Shown here one piece after another: positions 35,375-44,273 of a stretch of 64,000 bases of DNA. A program made the translations under genes and the position numbers. Below the pieces are notes generated by a model. That model saw only the letters and a list, made by a program, of their open reading frames with translations. It was not told where the DNA came from and made no database searches. The DNA is from G963666705 sp963666705 (GTDB lineage: Bacteria; Pseudomonadota; Alphaproteobacteria; CADEGL01). Positions within the stretch are counted from its first letter, which is position 1. Each line of letters opens with the position of its first letter. Location: the NCBI GenBank assembly GCA_963666705.2, contig CAXXKO010000018.1, positions 62,001-126,000 of the forward strand. Reading direction: 5' to 3'.

Positions 35375-37006
35375 GTGACCGGCTTCGCGCTCGAAGAGCG
35401 CACGGTGGGCCAGGTGCTGGCCCACAACGCCGCGCGCTTCGCCGATAAGACCATGATCGAGAGCGTGACCGGGGATTCGCTCACCTACGGGGCGCTGGAC
35501 GCGCTCTCGAACCGCCTCGCCCACGGTATCGCGGCCTTCGGCATCGGCCACGCCGAGCAGGTGCTCATCATGCTGCCCGACGTGATCGACTATATCGCGC
35601 TCTGGTGCGGCCTAGCCAAGCGCGGCGCCGTCGAGGTGCCCGTTAACCTGGCCTATCGGGGCAACCTCCTCAAGCGTATCTGCAACGATTCGGGCGCCAG
35701 GATCATCGTCGTCGACCGTCAGTATCTCGACCGCCTCGAGGCGGTCGCCGACGAGTTGGAGCATCTCGAATGCTGTGTCGTCTATTCCGAGGGGTCGGAC
35801 GAACAGGCGACCCCCGACCTGCCGTCCGGCCTCACGGCCCGATGCAGCGCGGCGGCGTACGCGGAGCTGGCTTCCGAGGATGCGGCGCCCTTTGTGCCGG
35901 CACCCGCGTTCCACGACCTCCTCGCCATCATGTATACCTCGGGCACCACCGGCGCCTCGAAGGGCGTGATGACCACCCACGCCCACGCCTTCTGTTACGC
36001 CGATGGCTCGGCCCGGCGAATTTTCGAGGCGGGGCCGGAGGACGTGTTCTACACCGCCGGCCTGCCGCTCTTCCACGTCGCCGGGCAATTGGGCATCGTT
36101 TATGGCTCCATGATCCAGGGTGCCACCGTGGTGCTGCGTCAGGGCTACCGGAACGAATATTTCTGGCCCGACATCGCGGCTCATGGCTGTACCAGCGTCG
36201 GCCTCCTCGGCGCCATCGCCAACTTCCTGTGGCAGCAGCCCGAGAGCCCGGAGGACGCCGAGACACCGCTCCGCAAATGCGGCATGTTCCCCCTCATCCC
36301 CGAGCACGAGGCCTTCGCCGCGCGCTTTGGCGTCAGCATCGTCACGGCCTACGCCTCGACCGAATGCCCACCGCCCTGCATCAACCATTTCGGCGCGCCG
36401 TTTCCCAGCAACCAGTGCATCGGACCGGCCGACGATGGGTTCGAGGTGCGGATATTCGACGAGCACGACATCGAATGCCCGCCGGGCGTGATGGGGGAGA
36501 TCTGCGTCCGCCCCAGAAACACCTGGGACATCATGCTCGGTTATTGGAACCAGCCCGAGGCCACGGCGCGGGCGTTCCGGAACCTCTGGTAACACACCGG
36601 CGACGCCGGCTACCGGGACGGGGAGGGGCGCTTCTACTTCGTCGACCGCCTCACCGACTCGATTCGCCGGCGGGGCGAGAACATCTCCTCCATGGAAGTC
36701 GAGGACGAGATCAACCGGCACCCGGCGGTGCTCGAATGCGCGGTCTTTCCCGTGTGGGACGAGCATACGGAACAGGAGGTGATGGCCGTCATCACCCTCA
36801 AGCCCGGCGCGGCGCTCGCGCCCGAAGCGCTGATCGCCTTCCTCGATCGCCGCATGCCCTATTTCATGGTCCCGCGCTACCTCGACTTCGCCGGGGAAAT
36901 CCAGAAGACGCCGACGGGCAAGATCCAGAAATACAGCCTGCGGGAGACGGGCATCACGCCCACGACCTGGGACCGCGTGAAAGCGGGCGTCAAGCTCACG
37001 CGCTAG
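35375..37006 (+). pseudogene. CaiC-like acyl-CoA ligase, broken by one in-frame stop (cluster copy 1)
   Basis: The reading frame from GTG 35375 to 37006 would give a 543-residue AMP-forming ligase collinear with the copy at 38339. A single TAA at 36590-36592 interrupts it where the intact copy has TAC (Tyr) in FRNLWYHTGDAGY. Everything after the stop is still in frame and well conserved, down to WDRVKAGVKLTR. The 405-residue product would keep the ATP-binding P-loop (YTSGTTGASKGVMTTH) but lose the C-terminal domain that swings in for catalysis, so it should be inactive. The lack of further damage points to a very recent change. It is 40 bp after the SDR. Confidence 0.9.
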
Positions 37007-37838
37007 CGACTGCGATCGATCGCGGCGCCTCGATCCGGATGCGGCCCTCGAGGTAGGGGACGCAGCGGCCGGAGAGCAGGACACGGTCGCCTTTCACCTC
37101 GCACAGGATCTCGGGCTCGCGCGACGAGAGCTGGCGCGCGACCAGCTTCTTGCGGCCGAGCCGCTCCGCCCAATAAGGTGCGGTCGTGCAGTGGGCGGAG
37201 CCTGTGACCGGGTCCTCGGGCTCGGCGACGGCCGGGCAGAAGATACGACTCACGAAATCGACCTTCTCGCCGGGGGCGGTCGCGATGATGTTGACGCGGC
37301 GCCGCTTCAGCACTTCGAAGCGCGGGGTGAGCGCGCGCAGCCGCGCCTCGTCCCGATAGACCAGCATGCGATATTCGGCCCGGTGGACGGGGTCCATGCG
37401 GAACGTGGCTATCGGGTCCGTCCCCACGGCGTCCACGATCTCGGCCGGCGCCGCCTCGGGCCGTGGCGGCACGGCGGGGAAGTCCATGCGCAGGAAGTCG
37501 CCCTCGCGCTCGACCGGCAGGGGGCCGAGGGGCCCCTCGAACAGGATGTGGTCTGTGCCCGTGCCGTAGTGGGCGAACACGACGGCGGCCGCGGCCAGGG
37601 TCGGATGGCCGGCCAAGTCGACCTCGCACACGGGCGTGAACCAGCGGATCCACCAGCCCCCGCCCCGGCGCCCGATGAACGCCGTCTCAGCCAGGTTGTT
37701 CTCGGTCGCAATGGCCTGCATGGTCGCGTCGTCGAGCGGCGCTTCGGGCACGCAGACGGCTGTCGGCCCGCCGCGGAACAATCTGTCGGCGAAGGCGTCG
37801 AGCTTGTAGATCGGCAGCTCGAGGACCGTGCCGCTCAT
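36996..37838 (-). CDS. PhzF-family isomerase/epimerase-like protein
   Basis: A 280-residue protein of the PhzF/diaminopimelate-epimerase-like fold. The N-terminal IYKLDAFADRLFRGGPTAVCV, Glu51 in NNLAETAF (the PhzF catalytic acid), Asp74 and His78 in EVDLAGHPTLA, and the second-half DPVTGSAHCT are typical. PhzF isomerises a diene in phenazine synthesis, but most members have unknown substrates. Its 3' end overlaps that of the broken ligase by 11 bp on the opposite strand. Between the two ligase-oxygenase sets it could belong to the same pathway. Confidence 0.88.
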   Translation of the reverse strand: MSGTVLELPIYKLDAFADRLFRGGPTAVCVPEAPLDDATMQAIATENNLAETAFIGRRGGGWWIRWFTPVCEVDLAGHPTLAAAAVVFAHYGTGTDHILFEGPLGPLPVEREGDFLRMDFPAVPPRPEAAPAEIVDAVGTDPIATFRMDPVHRAEYRMLVYRDEARLRALTPRFEVLKRRRVNIIATAPGEKVDFVSRIFCPAVAEPEDPVTGSAHCTTAPYWAERLGRKKLVARQLSSREPEILCEVKGDRVLLSGRCVPYLEGRIRIEAPRSIAVASA

Positions 37839-37878
37839 GGCCTCCCACCGCTCTGGAAATGACCCGCGCGCCGGCGCT

Positions 37879-38184
37879 TCACTTGGCGAAGACGTCCTCG
37901 GCCGCCACGATCGTGAAAGCGCCGCTGGTGCCGGCGAGGCGCGCCTGCTTCTGGGATTGGTACTCGGGGTCGTCGTAAAAGGCTTGGAAGGCCTCCTTCG
38001 AGGGCCATTCGAGAATGATGAAGGCGCTCGGCAAGTCGGCGTCGCCCTCGATCTTCTCCATGGTCAGGGTCCGGGCCAGATACTTGCCGCCATGTTTCGC
38101 GACGAGGGCCGAGACGGCCGGTATATAGGACTCGAGCCAGCTATCGTCGCTGATGGTGGGCGTGACGACGGCGTAATATTTCAT
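37879..38184 (-). CDS. DUF1330-like small protein
   Basis: A 101-residue ferredoxin-like alpha/beta protein starting MKYYAVVTPTISDDSWLESY. The middle VAKHGGKYLARTLTMEKIEG and FIILEWPSKEAFQAFYDDPE are diagnostic of DUF1330 in the dimeric alpha-beta barrel superfamily. The role is unknown; related folds include small mono-oxygenases and isomerases. It lies about 40 bp upstream of the PhzF-like gene on the same strand, probably in one transcript, and is divergent from the intact ligase, sharing a 154-bp regulatory region. Confidence 0.88.
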   Translation of the reverse strand: MKYYAVVTPTISDDSWLESYIPAVSALVAKHGGKYLARTLTMEKIEGDADLPSAFIILEWPSKEAFQAFYDDPEYQSQKQARLAGTSGAFTIVAAEDVFAK

Positions 38185-38338
38185 GACCGACCTCCCTTTT
38201 CGTTTCTTGATTTCAGGTGCGAACGAGCGTGGCCGATTGTCCCGGTTCATGCCCGATTCCACAAGCGCGACCCACGAAAATATGCACCGGACGTGATAAG
38301 CTGCGCCAATTGGTCGTGTCGAATGAGGGAGGGAAGCG

Positions 38339-39973
38339 GTGAAGAGCAGCGGGTTCGAACTCGAAGAGCGAACGGTGGCACAGGTGCTGGCACGCGGTGC
38401 CGAGCGCCATCCGGACAAGCCGCTGATAAAATGCGTGACCGGCGAAGTGGTCACCTATGGGGCGCTCGACACCCTCTCCAACCGCATGGCCCACGGCATT
38501 GCCGCATTCGGCATCGAGCACCAGGAGCCGGTGCTGATCATGCTGCCCGACACCACCGACTTCATCACCCTGTGGTGTGGCCTCGCCAAGCGTGGCGCCA
38601 TCGAGGTGCCCGTCAACCTCGCCTATCGCGGCGGCATCCTGAAACGCATCTGCAACGATGCGGGCGTCAAGACCATCATCGTCGACCGCGCCTACCTCGA
38701 CCGCCTCGAGGATATCGAGCCCGAACTCGAACACCTCGAATGCTGCGTCGTCTATAGCGAGGACCTGGCCGCGGCCGAGGACCTTTCACTGCCGCTGGGC
38801 TTGGCACGGCGCTGCCGCGTGGCGCGCTTCGCCGATCTGTTCTCGAACGATTCGGCCCCCTTCGAGCCGGCGACGGCGTTCCACGACCTCGTCGGCATCA
38901 TGTACACCTCGGGCACCACCGGCACCTCGAAGGGTGTGATGACCACCCACGCCCATTCCTTTGCCTACGCACACTCGGCGGCGGAGATTTTCGACCTCCA
39001 GCCCGAGGACGTGTTCTACAACTCGGGCCTGCCGCTGTTCCATGTGGGCGGGCAATGGGCCATCGTCTACTCCTGTATGATCCGCGGCTCGACCATGGTT
39101 TTGCGCCAGGGCTACAGCAACGCCAATTTCTGGCCCGACGTGGCCGAGCACGACTGCACCGTCGCCTTCCTCTTGGGCGCCATCGCCAATTTCCTGTGGC
39201 AGCAGCCCGAGACGCCCGACGACGCCAAGACCCCGCTCGAGAAGGCCGGCGTGTTTCCCATTTTTACGGAGCACGAGGCCTTCGCCCGCCGCTTCGGCAT
39301 CCGCATCTCGACCGGCTATGGCTCGACGGAGTGCCCGTGCCCTTGCATCCACTATTTCGGTGAGCCCTTCCCGAGCAACCAATGCGTCGGCCACGCGCGT
39401 CCGGAGTTCGACGTCAAGATCTTCGACGAGCACGATGTCGAATGCGCGCGCGGCATGATGGGCGAGATTTGCGTTCGCCCCAAAAATACCTGGGACATCA
39501 TGCTCGGCTACTGGAACCAGCCCCAGTATACAGCCGATTCGTTCCGGAACCTCTGGTACCACACCGGCGATGCCGGCTATCAGGACGAGGAGGGGCGTTT
39601 CTACTTCGTCGACCGGTCGACCGATTCGATGCGCCGGCGGGGCGAGAACATCTCGTCCATGGAGGTCGAGGACGAGGTCAACCAGCACCCCGCCGTGCTC
39701 GAATGCGCGGTCTTCCCGGTATGGGACGAGCATACCGAGCAGGAGGTGATGGTCACCATCACCGTGAAGCCGGGCGAGACGCTCGAGCCCGAGGACCTGA
39801 TCCGCTTCCTGGACAAGCGCATGCCCTATTTCATGGTCCCGCGCTACGTCGATTTCATGGACGATATCCCCAAGACGCCCACGGGCAAGATGCAGAAGTA
39901 CAAGGTCCGCGAGAAGGGCATCACGCCCACCACCTGGGACCGGGTGGAGGCGGGGGTGAAGCTGACCAGATAG
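38339..39973 (+). CDS. CaiC-like acyl-CoA ligase (cluster copy 2, intact)
   Basis: A 544-residue AMP-forming ligase. It has the P-loop YTSGTTGTSKGVMTTH, the TGYGSTECP adenine-site motif, YHTGDAGYQDEEG and the C-terminal lysine in PTGKMQKYK. The start is a GTG at 38339 after GGGAGG. It is like crotonobetaine/carnitine-CoA ligases, which activate small polar acids; the substrate here is unknown. It is collinear with the copy at 35375, with most residues identical by eye. A PhyH gene follows after 53 bp. It would activate the carboxylic acid for the cluster. Confidence 0.92.
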   Translation: MKSSGFELEERTVAQVLARGAERHPDKPLIKCVTGEVVTYGALDTLSNRMAHGIAAFGIEHQEPVLIMLPDTTDFITLWCGLAKRGAIEVPVNLAYRGGILKRICNDAGVKTIIVDRAYLDRLEDIEPELEHLECCVVYSEDLAAAEDLSLPLGLARRCRVARFADLFSNDSAPFEPATAFHDLVGIMYTSGTTGTSKGVMTTHAHSFAYAHSAAEIFDLQPEDVFYNSGLPLFHVGGQWAIVYSCMIRGSTMVLRQGYSNANFWPDVAEHDCTVAFLLGAIANFLWQQPETPDDAKTPLEKAGVFPIFTEHEAFARRFGIRISTGYGSTECPCPCIHYFGEPFPSNQCVGHARPEFDVKIFDEHDVECARGMMGEICVRPKNTWDIMLGYWNQPQYTADSFRNLWYHTGDAGYQDEEGRFYFVDRSTDSMRRRGENISSMEVEDEVNQHPAVLECAVFPVWDEHTEQEVMVTITVKPGETLEPEDLIRFLDKRMPYFMVPRYVDFMDDIPKTPTGKMQKYKVREKGITPTTWDRVEAGVKLTR

Positions 39974-40026
39974 GCGCTGGCGCCGGCTTCACGGCCCCGA
40001 TCGAGGCGGGGAAGGAGGAGAGCATC

Positions 40027-40956
40027 GTGATCACCTGGACCGCGGAGGAGCTGCCCCGGCCGACCCAGGACCTGGACCGGCTCGAGTCCGATATGGACGC
40101 GTTCGGCTATTGCCTGATCGCCGACGCCCTCACGACCGAGGAGACGGCGGCGCTGCGCGCGCGCATCACCGAGCAGGCGGCGGGCGAGCGGGCGCACGGC
40201 CATCACCGCCGTTCCCAGGTCCAGGACCCGGGCATGGTCAACCAGTGGGTCCACATGCTGCTCAACAAGGGCCGGGTGTTCCGCGACCTCCTGTTCCATC
40301 CCCTCATGACGGCGGTGGTGCGCCATGTCCTGGCTCCCGACTATGTCCTGAGCGCGCTCGACGCCCATATTACGCGGCCCGGCAACGCGCTCCTGCCGCT
40401 CCATATCGATCAGTGGTGGATGCCACCGCCGAGCCAGCCCGGTACGCCTGGCCGCCGCGCCGGGACGATGAAGCGGACCCAGGTTTGCCCCGGCCCGCTC
40501 GAAGTCTCGTCCACTCCGATCAACCCGCCGCTCGTGGTCAACGCCATGTGGATGGCCAACGATTTCACCGCGGAGAACGGCGCCACGCGCATCGTGCCGC
40601 GCAGCCACCTGACCGGCGCCCAGCCCAACGCCGTGGTGCCGCACGAGGTGCCGACGATCGCGGCCGAGGGCAGCGCCGGCTCGATCGTCGTGTGGGAAGG
40701 GCGGACCTGGCACGCGGCGGGCGCCAACGTGAGCCAGGAGGCGCGCTACGGCATCGTCACCTATTTCGCCGGCCCCCAGATCCGCCCGCTACAGAACTAC
40801 ACCATGGGCCTGCGCCCCGAGGTGATGGCGGAGGCCGGGCCGGCCCTCCTCGATCTCCTCGGCTTCAAGGTGTGGCAGGGCAACGGCAAGATCGGCGAAT
40901 CCGATGCCGAGTACGCCTTGCCCGATGACGAGCTGATCGGCGAGCTTCGGCCCTAG
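40027..40956 (+). CDS. PhyH-family Fe/2-oxoglutarate oxygenase (cluster copy 2)
   Basis: A 309-residue oxygenase with His126-x-Asp128 (LHIDQWW) and His229 (RTWHAAG), the same numbering as in the copy at 33645. The GTG start at 40027 is preceded by GGAAGGAGGAG. The region of residues 139-165 differs most between the copies and may shape the substrate pocket. The TAG stop at 40954-40956 is part of the CTAG that begins a MITE-like repeat, so the element lies directly against the coding end. Gene order here is ligase then PhyH, the reverse of the first set. Confidence 0.92.
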   Translation: MITWTAEELPRPTQDLDRLESDMDAFGYCLIADALTTEETAALRARITEQAAGERAHGHHRRSQVQDPGMVNQWVHMLLNKGRVFRDLLFHPLMTAVVRHVLAPDYVLSALDAHITRPGNALLPLHIDQWWMPPPSQPGTPGRRAGTMKRTQVCPGPLEVSSTPINPPLVVNAMWMANDFTAENGATRIVPRSHLTGAQPNAVVPHEVPTIAAEGSAGSIVVWEGRTWHAAGANVSQEARYGIVTYFAGPQIRPLQNYTMGLRPEVMAEAGPALLDLLGFKVWQGNGKIGESDAEYALPDDELIGELRP

Positions 40957-41396
40957 TACCCACTTTCATAATTCCGTGTGCCATACGACGGCGCCCCGAG
41001 GTTCCCGGCTAGGAGCGTGGCGCGCCGTGATGCCGGGGCATCACAATGCCCCGGCATCGGCGCGCCTCCTACCGAGGAGACGGGACGACGTCCGGGGGCC
41101 TCGGGGCGCCCGCGGTCCTCGGCGGCCCGCGCAGTCGCTTTTGCCCGACAAAAAGGGCTAGGAGCCCCGAGAATTCGGATTTGGCGGAGCGTGGCGCGCC
41201 GTGATGCCGGGGCATCACAAGCGGCGCGCGACGACGTCCGGGGGCCTCGGGGCGCCGCCCTGCGGGTCGCTTTTCCCGCCCCCTCGGGGTGTCGGGGATG
41301 CTTGGCGATGCCCCGGCATCGCCGGCGCACCCCCTCCTACCGAGGAGACGGGAAAAGCGATCGTATGGCACACGGAATTATGAAAGTGGGTACTAG
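40953..41396. repeat. MITE-like element with 36-bp terminal inverted repeats
   Basis: A 444-bp non-coding element. Its ends, 40953-40988 and 41361-41396, are perfect 36-bp inverted repeats that start CTAGTACCCACTTTCATAAT. CTAG stands at both outer edges and may be the target site. The inside is a mosaic: a 35-bp direct repeat at 41012-41046 and 41186-41220, a 27-bp direct repeat at 41084-41110 and 41230-41256, and a copy at 41146-41185 of the sequence at the left edge of the neighbouring IS1182-type element. No transposase is present, so it would need one supplied in trans. Confidence 0.85.
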
Positions 41397-41513
41397 AGCG
41401 TTTCCACCTCGACTGGAATCGCTCCAGGCCGCAAGGCGGCCCGCCGGTCGCCCGGCGCGCCCGCGCAGGCGCGGACCTCTTGGTCCGCTGCCGCGAGCGA
41501 CAAAAAGGGCTAG
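41393..41513 (+). repeat. Interspersed repeat, copy A
   Basis: A 121-bp sequence bounded by CTAG on both sides, starting CTAGAGCGTTTCCACCTCG and ending GCGACAAAAAGGGCTAG. It contains small hairpins such as GGCCGCAAGGCGGCC and GGACCTCTTGGTCC. Copies B and C lie at 44876-45097. Copy A is squeezed between the MITE-like element and the IS1182-type element; both abut it at its CTAG ends. Confidence 0.85.
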
Positions 41514-43037
41514 GAGCCTGTCCGAGAATTCGGATTTGGCTCGACGTGGGTATCGGAGTGTGATTCGTTAAACGGCATGAGCAAAACCTTTCGAGCTTGG
41601 GACGTGGATCAGGTCTGGCTGTTGCCGGCTTCGGTCCATGACTTCGTGCCGGCGGGACACGCGGCGCACCTGGTGCGGGATGCGGTGCGCGAGAGCCTGG
41701 ACCTGTCGGCGATCTTTGCGGCCTATGGCGAGGCGCGCGGCCAGCCGCCCTACCACCCGGTGATGATGGTGGCGCTGTTGCTGTACGCCTACAGCGTCGG
41801 CGTCTATTCGTCGCGCCGCATCGCCAGGGGGTGTGAGGAGCGCGTCGACTTCATGGCGGTGACGGGGATGCAGCGGCCCGACTTCCGCACCATCTCGGAT
41901 TTCCGCAAGCGCCATCTCGCGGCGCTGTCGGGGCTGTTCGCGCAGGTGCTGGCCCTGTGCCGCCGGGCGGGGCTGGTCAAGCTCGGCCATGTGGCGCTGG
42001 ACGGCACCAAGATCAAGGCCAACGCCTCCAAGCACAAGGCGATGTCTTACGCCCGCATGGTCAGGGCGGAGGCCGGGCTCGAGGCGGTGGTCGAGAGCTG
42101 GCTCGATCGGGCGGCGGCGGCCGATGCGGCGGAGGACGAGGCGTTGGGGGTCGCGGCGCGGGGCGACGAGATGCCGGCCTGGGTCGCCGACAAGGCCAAG
42201 CGTCTGGCCAAGATTCGCGAGGCCAAGGCCGCCCTGGAGGCCGAGGCGCGGGACGCGGCCGCGCGCGCCGCCCAGACGCGGGCGCCGAAGCGCCCGGGAC
42301 CCAAGCCCAAGCCGCCGGCGGATGTGCCGGCGGACAAGGCGCAGCGCAACTTCACCGACCCCGAGAGCCGCATCCTCAAGACCAAGGACGGCTTCATCCA
42401 GGGCTATAATGCCCAGGCCGCGGTCGATGCCAAACGCCAGATCATCGTCGCCCACGCCCTGACCGATTCGACCAGCGACCAGGGCCAGCTCGAACCCCTG
42501 ATCGACGCCATCGAAGCCAACCTCGGGCGGCGTCCCAGGGAGATATCGGCGGACGCCGGCTACTGCTCGAAGGCGAACCTGGAGGCCGCCGATAGGCGGG
42601 GCATCAAGCCCTACATCGCGACCGGGCGGCAAAAGCACGGCCAAGCCGCCGCCGTGGGCCCGCGCGCCGCGCCGCCCGGCGGCCGGGTCGCGGCCATGGC
42701 GGCCACCCTCAGGCGCGCCGGGCGCCGCAGCCGCTACCGCCTGCGCAAGCAGACCGTCGAGCCGGTGTTCGGCCAGATCAAGCAGGCCCGGGGCTTCCGT
42801 CAGTTCCTGCTGCGCGGCCGTGAGAAGGTCACATGCGAATGGGCGATGATCTGCACCGCCCACAACCTGGCCAAGCTCGCCGTCGCCCAAGCGCCATGAG
42901 ACGCCGAGACCAATCATGCCTCTCGCCGCGCCAAGCCCCTGAAGGCAACCACCCATGAGCCAAACCACCAAAATCACGACAAGACCACTCGCCATCACCC
43001 CAATGCTTGCCAACAACATCAAATCTCGGACAGGCTC
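41514..43037 (+). mobile_element. IS1182-family-type insertion sequence
   Basis: About 1.52 kb with 14-bp terminal inverted repeats GAGCCTGTCCGAGA at 41514-41527 and its complement at 43024-43037. CTAG precedes the left end. On the right, CTA plus a G that now lies beyond the IS630-type element completes the other copy, so a CTAG target duplication is consistent; because CTAG is a palindrome it could also be part of the ends. One transposase gene is carried. It inserted at the end of repeat copy A. Confidence 0.85.
41577..42899 (+). CDS. IS1182/IS5-like transposase
   Basis: A 440-residue DDE transposase. The N-terminal HPVMMVALLLYAYSVGVYSSR helix region, then the first Asp in HVALDGTKIKANASKHKA, the second in EISADAGYCSKANLE and the Glu in QTVEPVFGQIKQARGFRQFLLRG are as in IS1182-type enzymes. 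A long Ala/Lys-rich helical insert (residues about 170-245) separates the first two catalytic parts. The gene is intact and lies between the inverted repeats of its element. Confidence 0.92.
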   Translation: MSKTFRAWDVDQVWLLPASVHDFVPAGHAAHLVRDAVRESLDLSAIFAAYGEARGQPPYHPVMMVALLLYAYSVGVYSSRRIARGCEERVDFMAVTGMQRPDFRTISDFRKRHLAALSGLFAQVLALCRRAGLVKLGHVALDGTKIKANASKHKAMSYARMVRAEAGLEAVVESWLDRAAAADAAEDEALGVAARGDEMPAWVADKAKRLAKIREAKAALEAEARDAAARAAQTRAPKRPGPKPKPPADVPADKAQRNFTDPESRILKTKDGFIQGYNAQAAVDAKRQIIVAHALTDSTSDQGQLEPLIDAIEANLGRRPREISADAGYCSKANLEAADRRGIKPYIATGRQKHGQAAAVGPRAAPPGGRVAAMAATLRRAGRRSRYRLRKQTVEPVFGQIKQARGFRQFLLRGREKVTCEWAMICTAHNLAKLAVAQAP

Positions 43038-43040
43038 CTA

Positions 43041-44219
43041 GTGACCTGATCCTTAAGTTTGCGTGATTTGTTGTTGGTGCTCGGCGATACGAATGTTTGC
43101 GAGGCAGAAACGCTTGATTGAGGCCAAGATGTCGTCGGCTGATTTGGTCCAACGGAATGGCTTTGGATCGGCATTGACGGTGTCCATATAGCGAAGGATG
43201 GCGGCTTCGAGCTCCTTGGTGGAGCGGTGGACGCCGCGGCGCAGCTGCTTTTCGGTCAACAGGGCGAAGAAACGTTCGACCTGGTTGATCCAGGAGGCCG
43301 AGGTCGGCGTGTAATGGGCCTGCCATCGGGGGTGGCGGGCGAACCAGTCGCGGATCGCCTTGGTCTTGTGGGTCGCCAGGTTGTCCATGATTATGTGCAC
43401 ATCGAGATCGGCCGGCACCCGCGCTTCCACGGTGTTGAGGAAGGCCCGGAACTCGCGCGCCCGATGGCGGGCGAAGCAGCGGCCGATGACTTGGCCGGTC
43501 GCGGTGTCGAGAGCGGCGAACAGCGACAGGGTGCCGTGGCGTTTGTAGTCGTGGCTGCGCCGTTCGGCCTGACCGGGGCGCATGGGCAACAGCGGCTGGG
43601 TCCTGTCGAGGGCCTGGATCTGGCTCTTCTCGTCGACGCACAGGGCCAACGCCCGTTCCGGCGGATTGAGATAGAGCCCGACGATATCGCGGACCTTCTC
43701 CACGAAGAACGGGTCGCTCGACAGCTTGAAGCTCTTCGAACGGTGCGGTTGCAACCCGAAGGCACGCCAGATGCGGTGGATCGTCGACGGCGCATAGCCG
43801 GTCGACCGCGCCATGCTGCGTAACGACCAGTGCGTCGCGTCCGCCGGCGTCTCCTCGAGCGTCCGCCGGATCGTCTCGGCAACGGCGTCGTCGCTGATCC
43901 GTCGCGGCGTACCCGGGCGGGGCTCGTCATGAAGGCCCTCCAGACGCCGCTCGGCGAAGCGTCGGCGCCAGACGCCGACCGTATCCGGCGCCGCGCCAAG
44001 CTCGGCCGCGATGGTCTTGTTCTCGAGCCCCTCGGCGGCCAGAAGAACAATCCGCGCCCGTCGCGCCAGACCCTGTGCCGTCCGCCGCCGCCGCGCCAGC
44101 TCATCGAGTTCCCGACGCTCCGACACCGAAAGCTCAATCGCAACCGCTACCCGACCACGCGCCATAACATGCCTCCACGATCCCAAAAAGAAATCATAGA
44201 AACTTCGCGATCAGGACAC
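43041..44219 (-). mobile_element. IS630-family insertion sequence nested at the edge of the IS1182-type element
   Basis: A 1179-bp element flanked by TA on both sides (43039-43040 and 44220-44221), the target preference of IS630. The ends are imperfect inverted repeats GTGACCTGATCCTTAAGTTT and GTGTCCTGATCGCGAAGTTT. If the element and one TA are removed, the flanks join as CTCCTAGCCGGG, which recreates CTAG at the right side of the IS1182-type element. It therefore inserted into that CTAG after the IS1182-type insertion. Confidence 0.88.
43053..44165 (-). CDS. IS630-family transposase
   Basis: A 370-residue transposase starting MARGRVAVAIELSVSERREL. It has an N-terminal helix-turn-helix region (KTIAAELGAAPDTVGVWRRR), a second one (MARSTGYAPSTIHRIWRAFG), and the DDE domain with Asp in LALCVDEKSQIQALDRT, Asp in HIIMDNLATHK and Glu in SWINQVERFFALLTEK. 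It is a single uninterrupted frame, so the element may be active. The start at 44165 is preferred; seven more codons from 44186 are possible. Confidence 0.93.
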   Translation of the reverse strand: MARGRVAVAIELSVSERRELDELARRRRTAQGLARRARIVLLAAEGLENKTIAAELGAAPDTVGVWRRRFAERRLEGLHDEPRPGTPRRISDDAVAETIRRTLEETPADATHWSLRSMARSTGYAPSTIHRIWRAFGLQPHRSKSFKLSSDPFFVEKVRDIVGLYLNPPERALALCVDEKSQIQALDRTQPLLPMRPGQAERRSHDYKRHGTLSLFAALDTATGQVIGRCFARHRAREFRAFLNTVEARVPADLDVHIIMDNLATHKTKAIRDWFARHPRWQAHYTPTSASWINQVERFFALLTEKQLRRGVHRSTKELEAAILRYMDTVNADPKPFRWTKSADDILASIKRFCLANIRIAEHQQQITQT

Positions 44220-44273
44220 TAGCCGGGCCTCCGCCATGACGCGCCTCGACGGACAGGGATTGGGGAGGAATGG

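Noticed and set aside
41012..41256. CRISPR-like array in the MITE region
   Set aside because: The repeats are few, unevenly spaced, of different lengths, and no cas genes are present.
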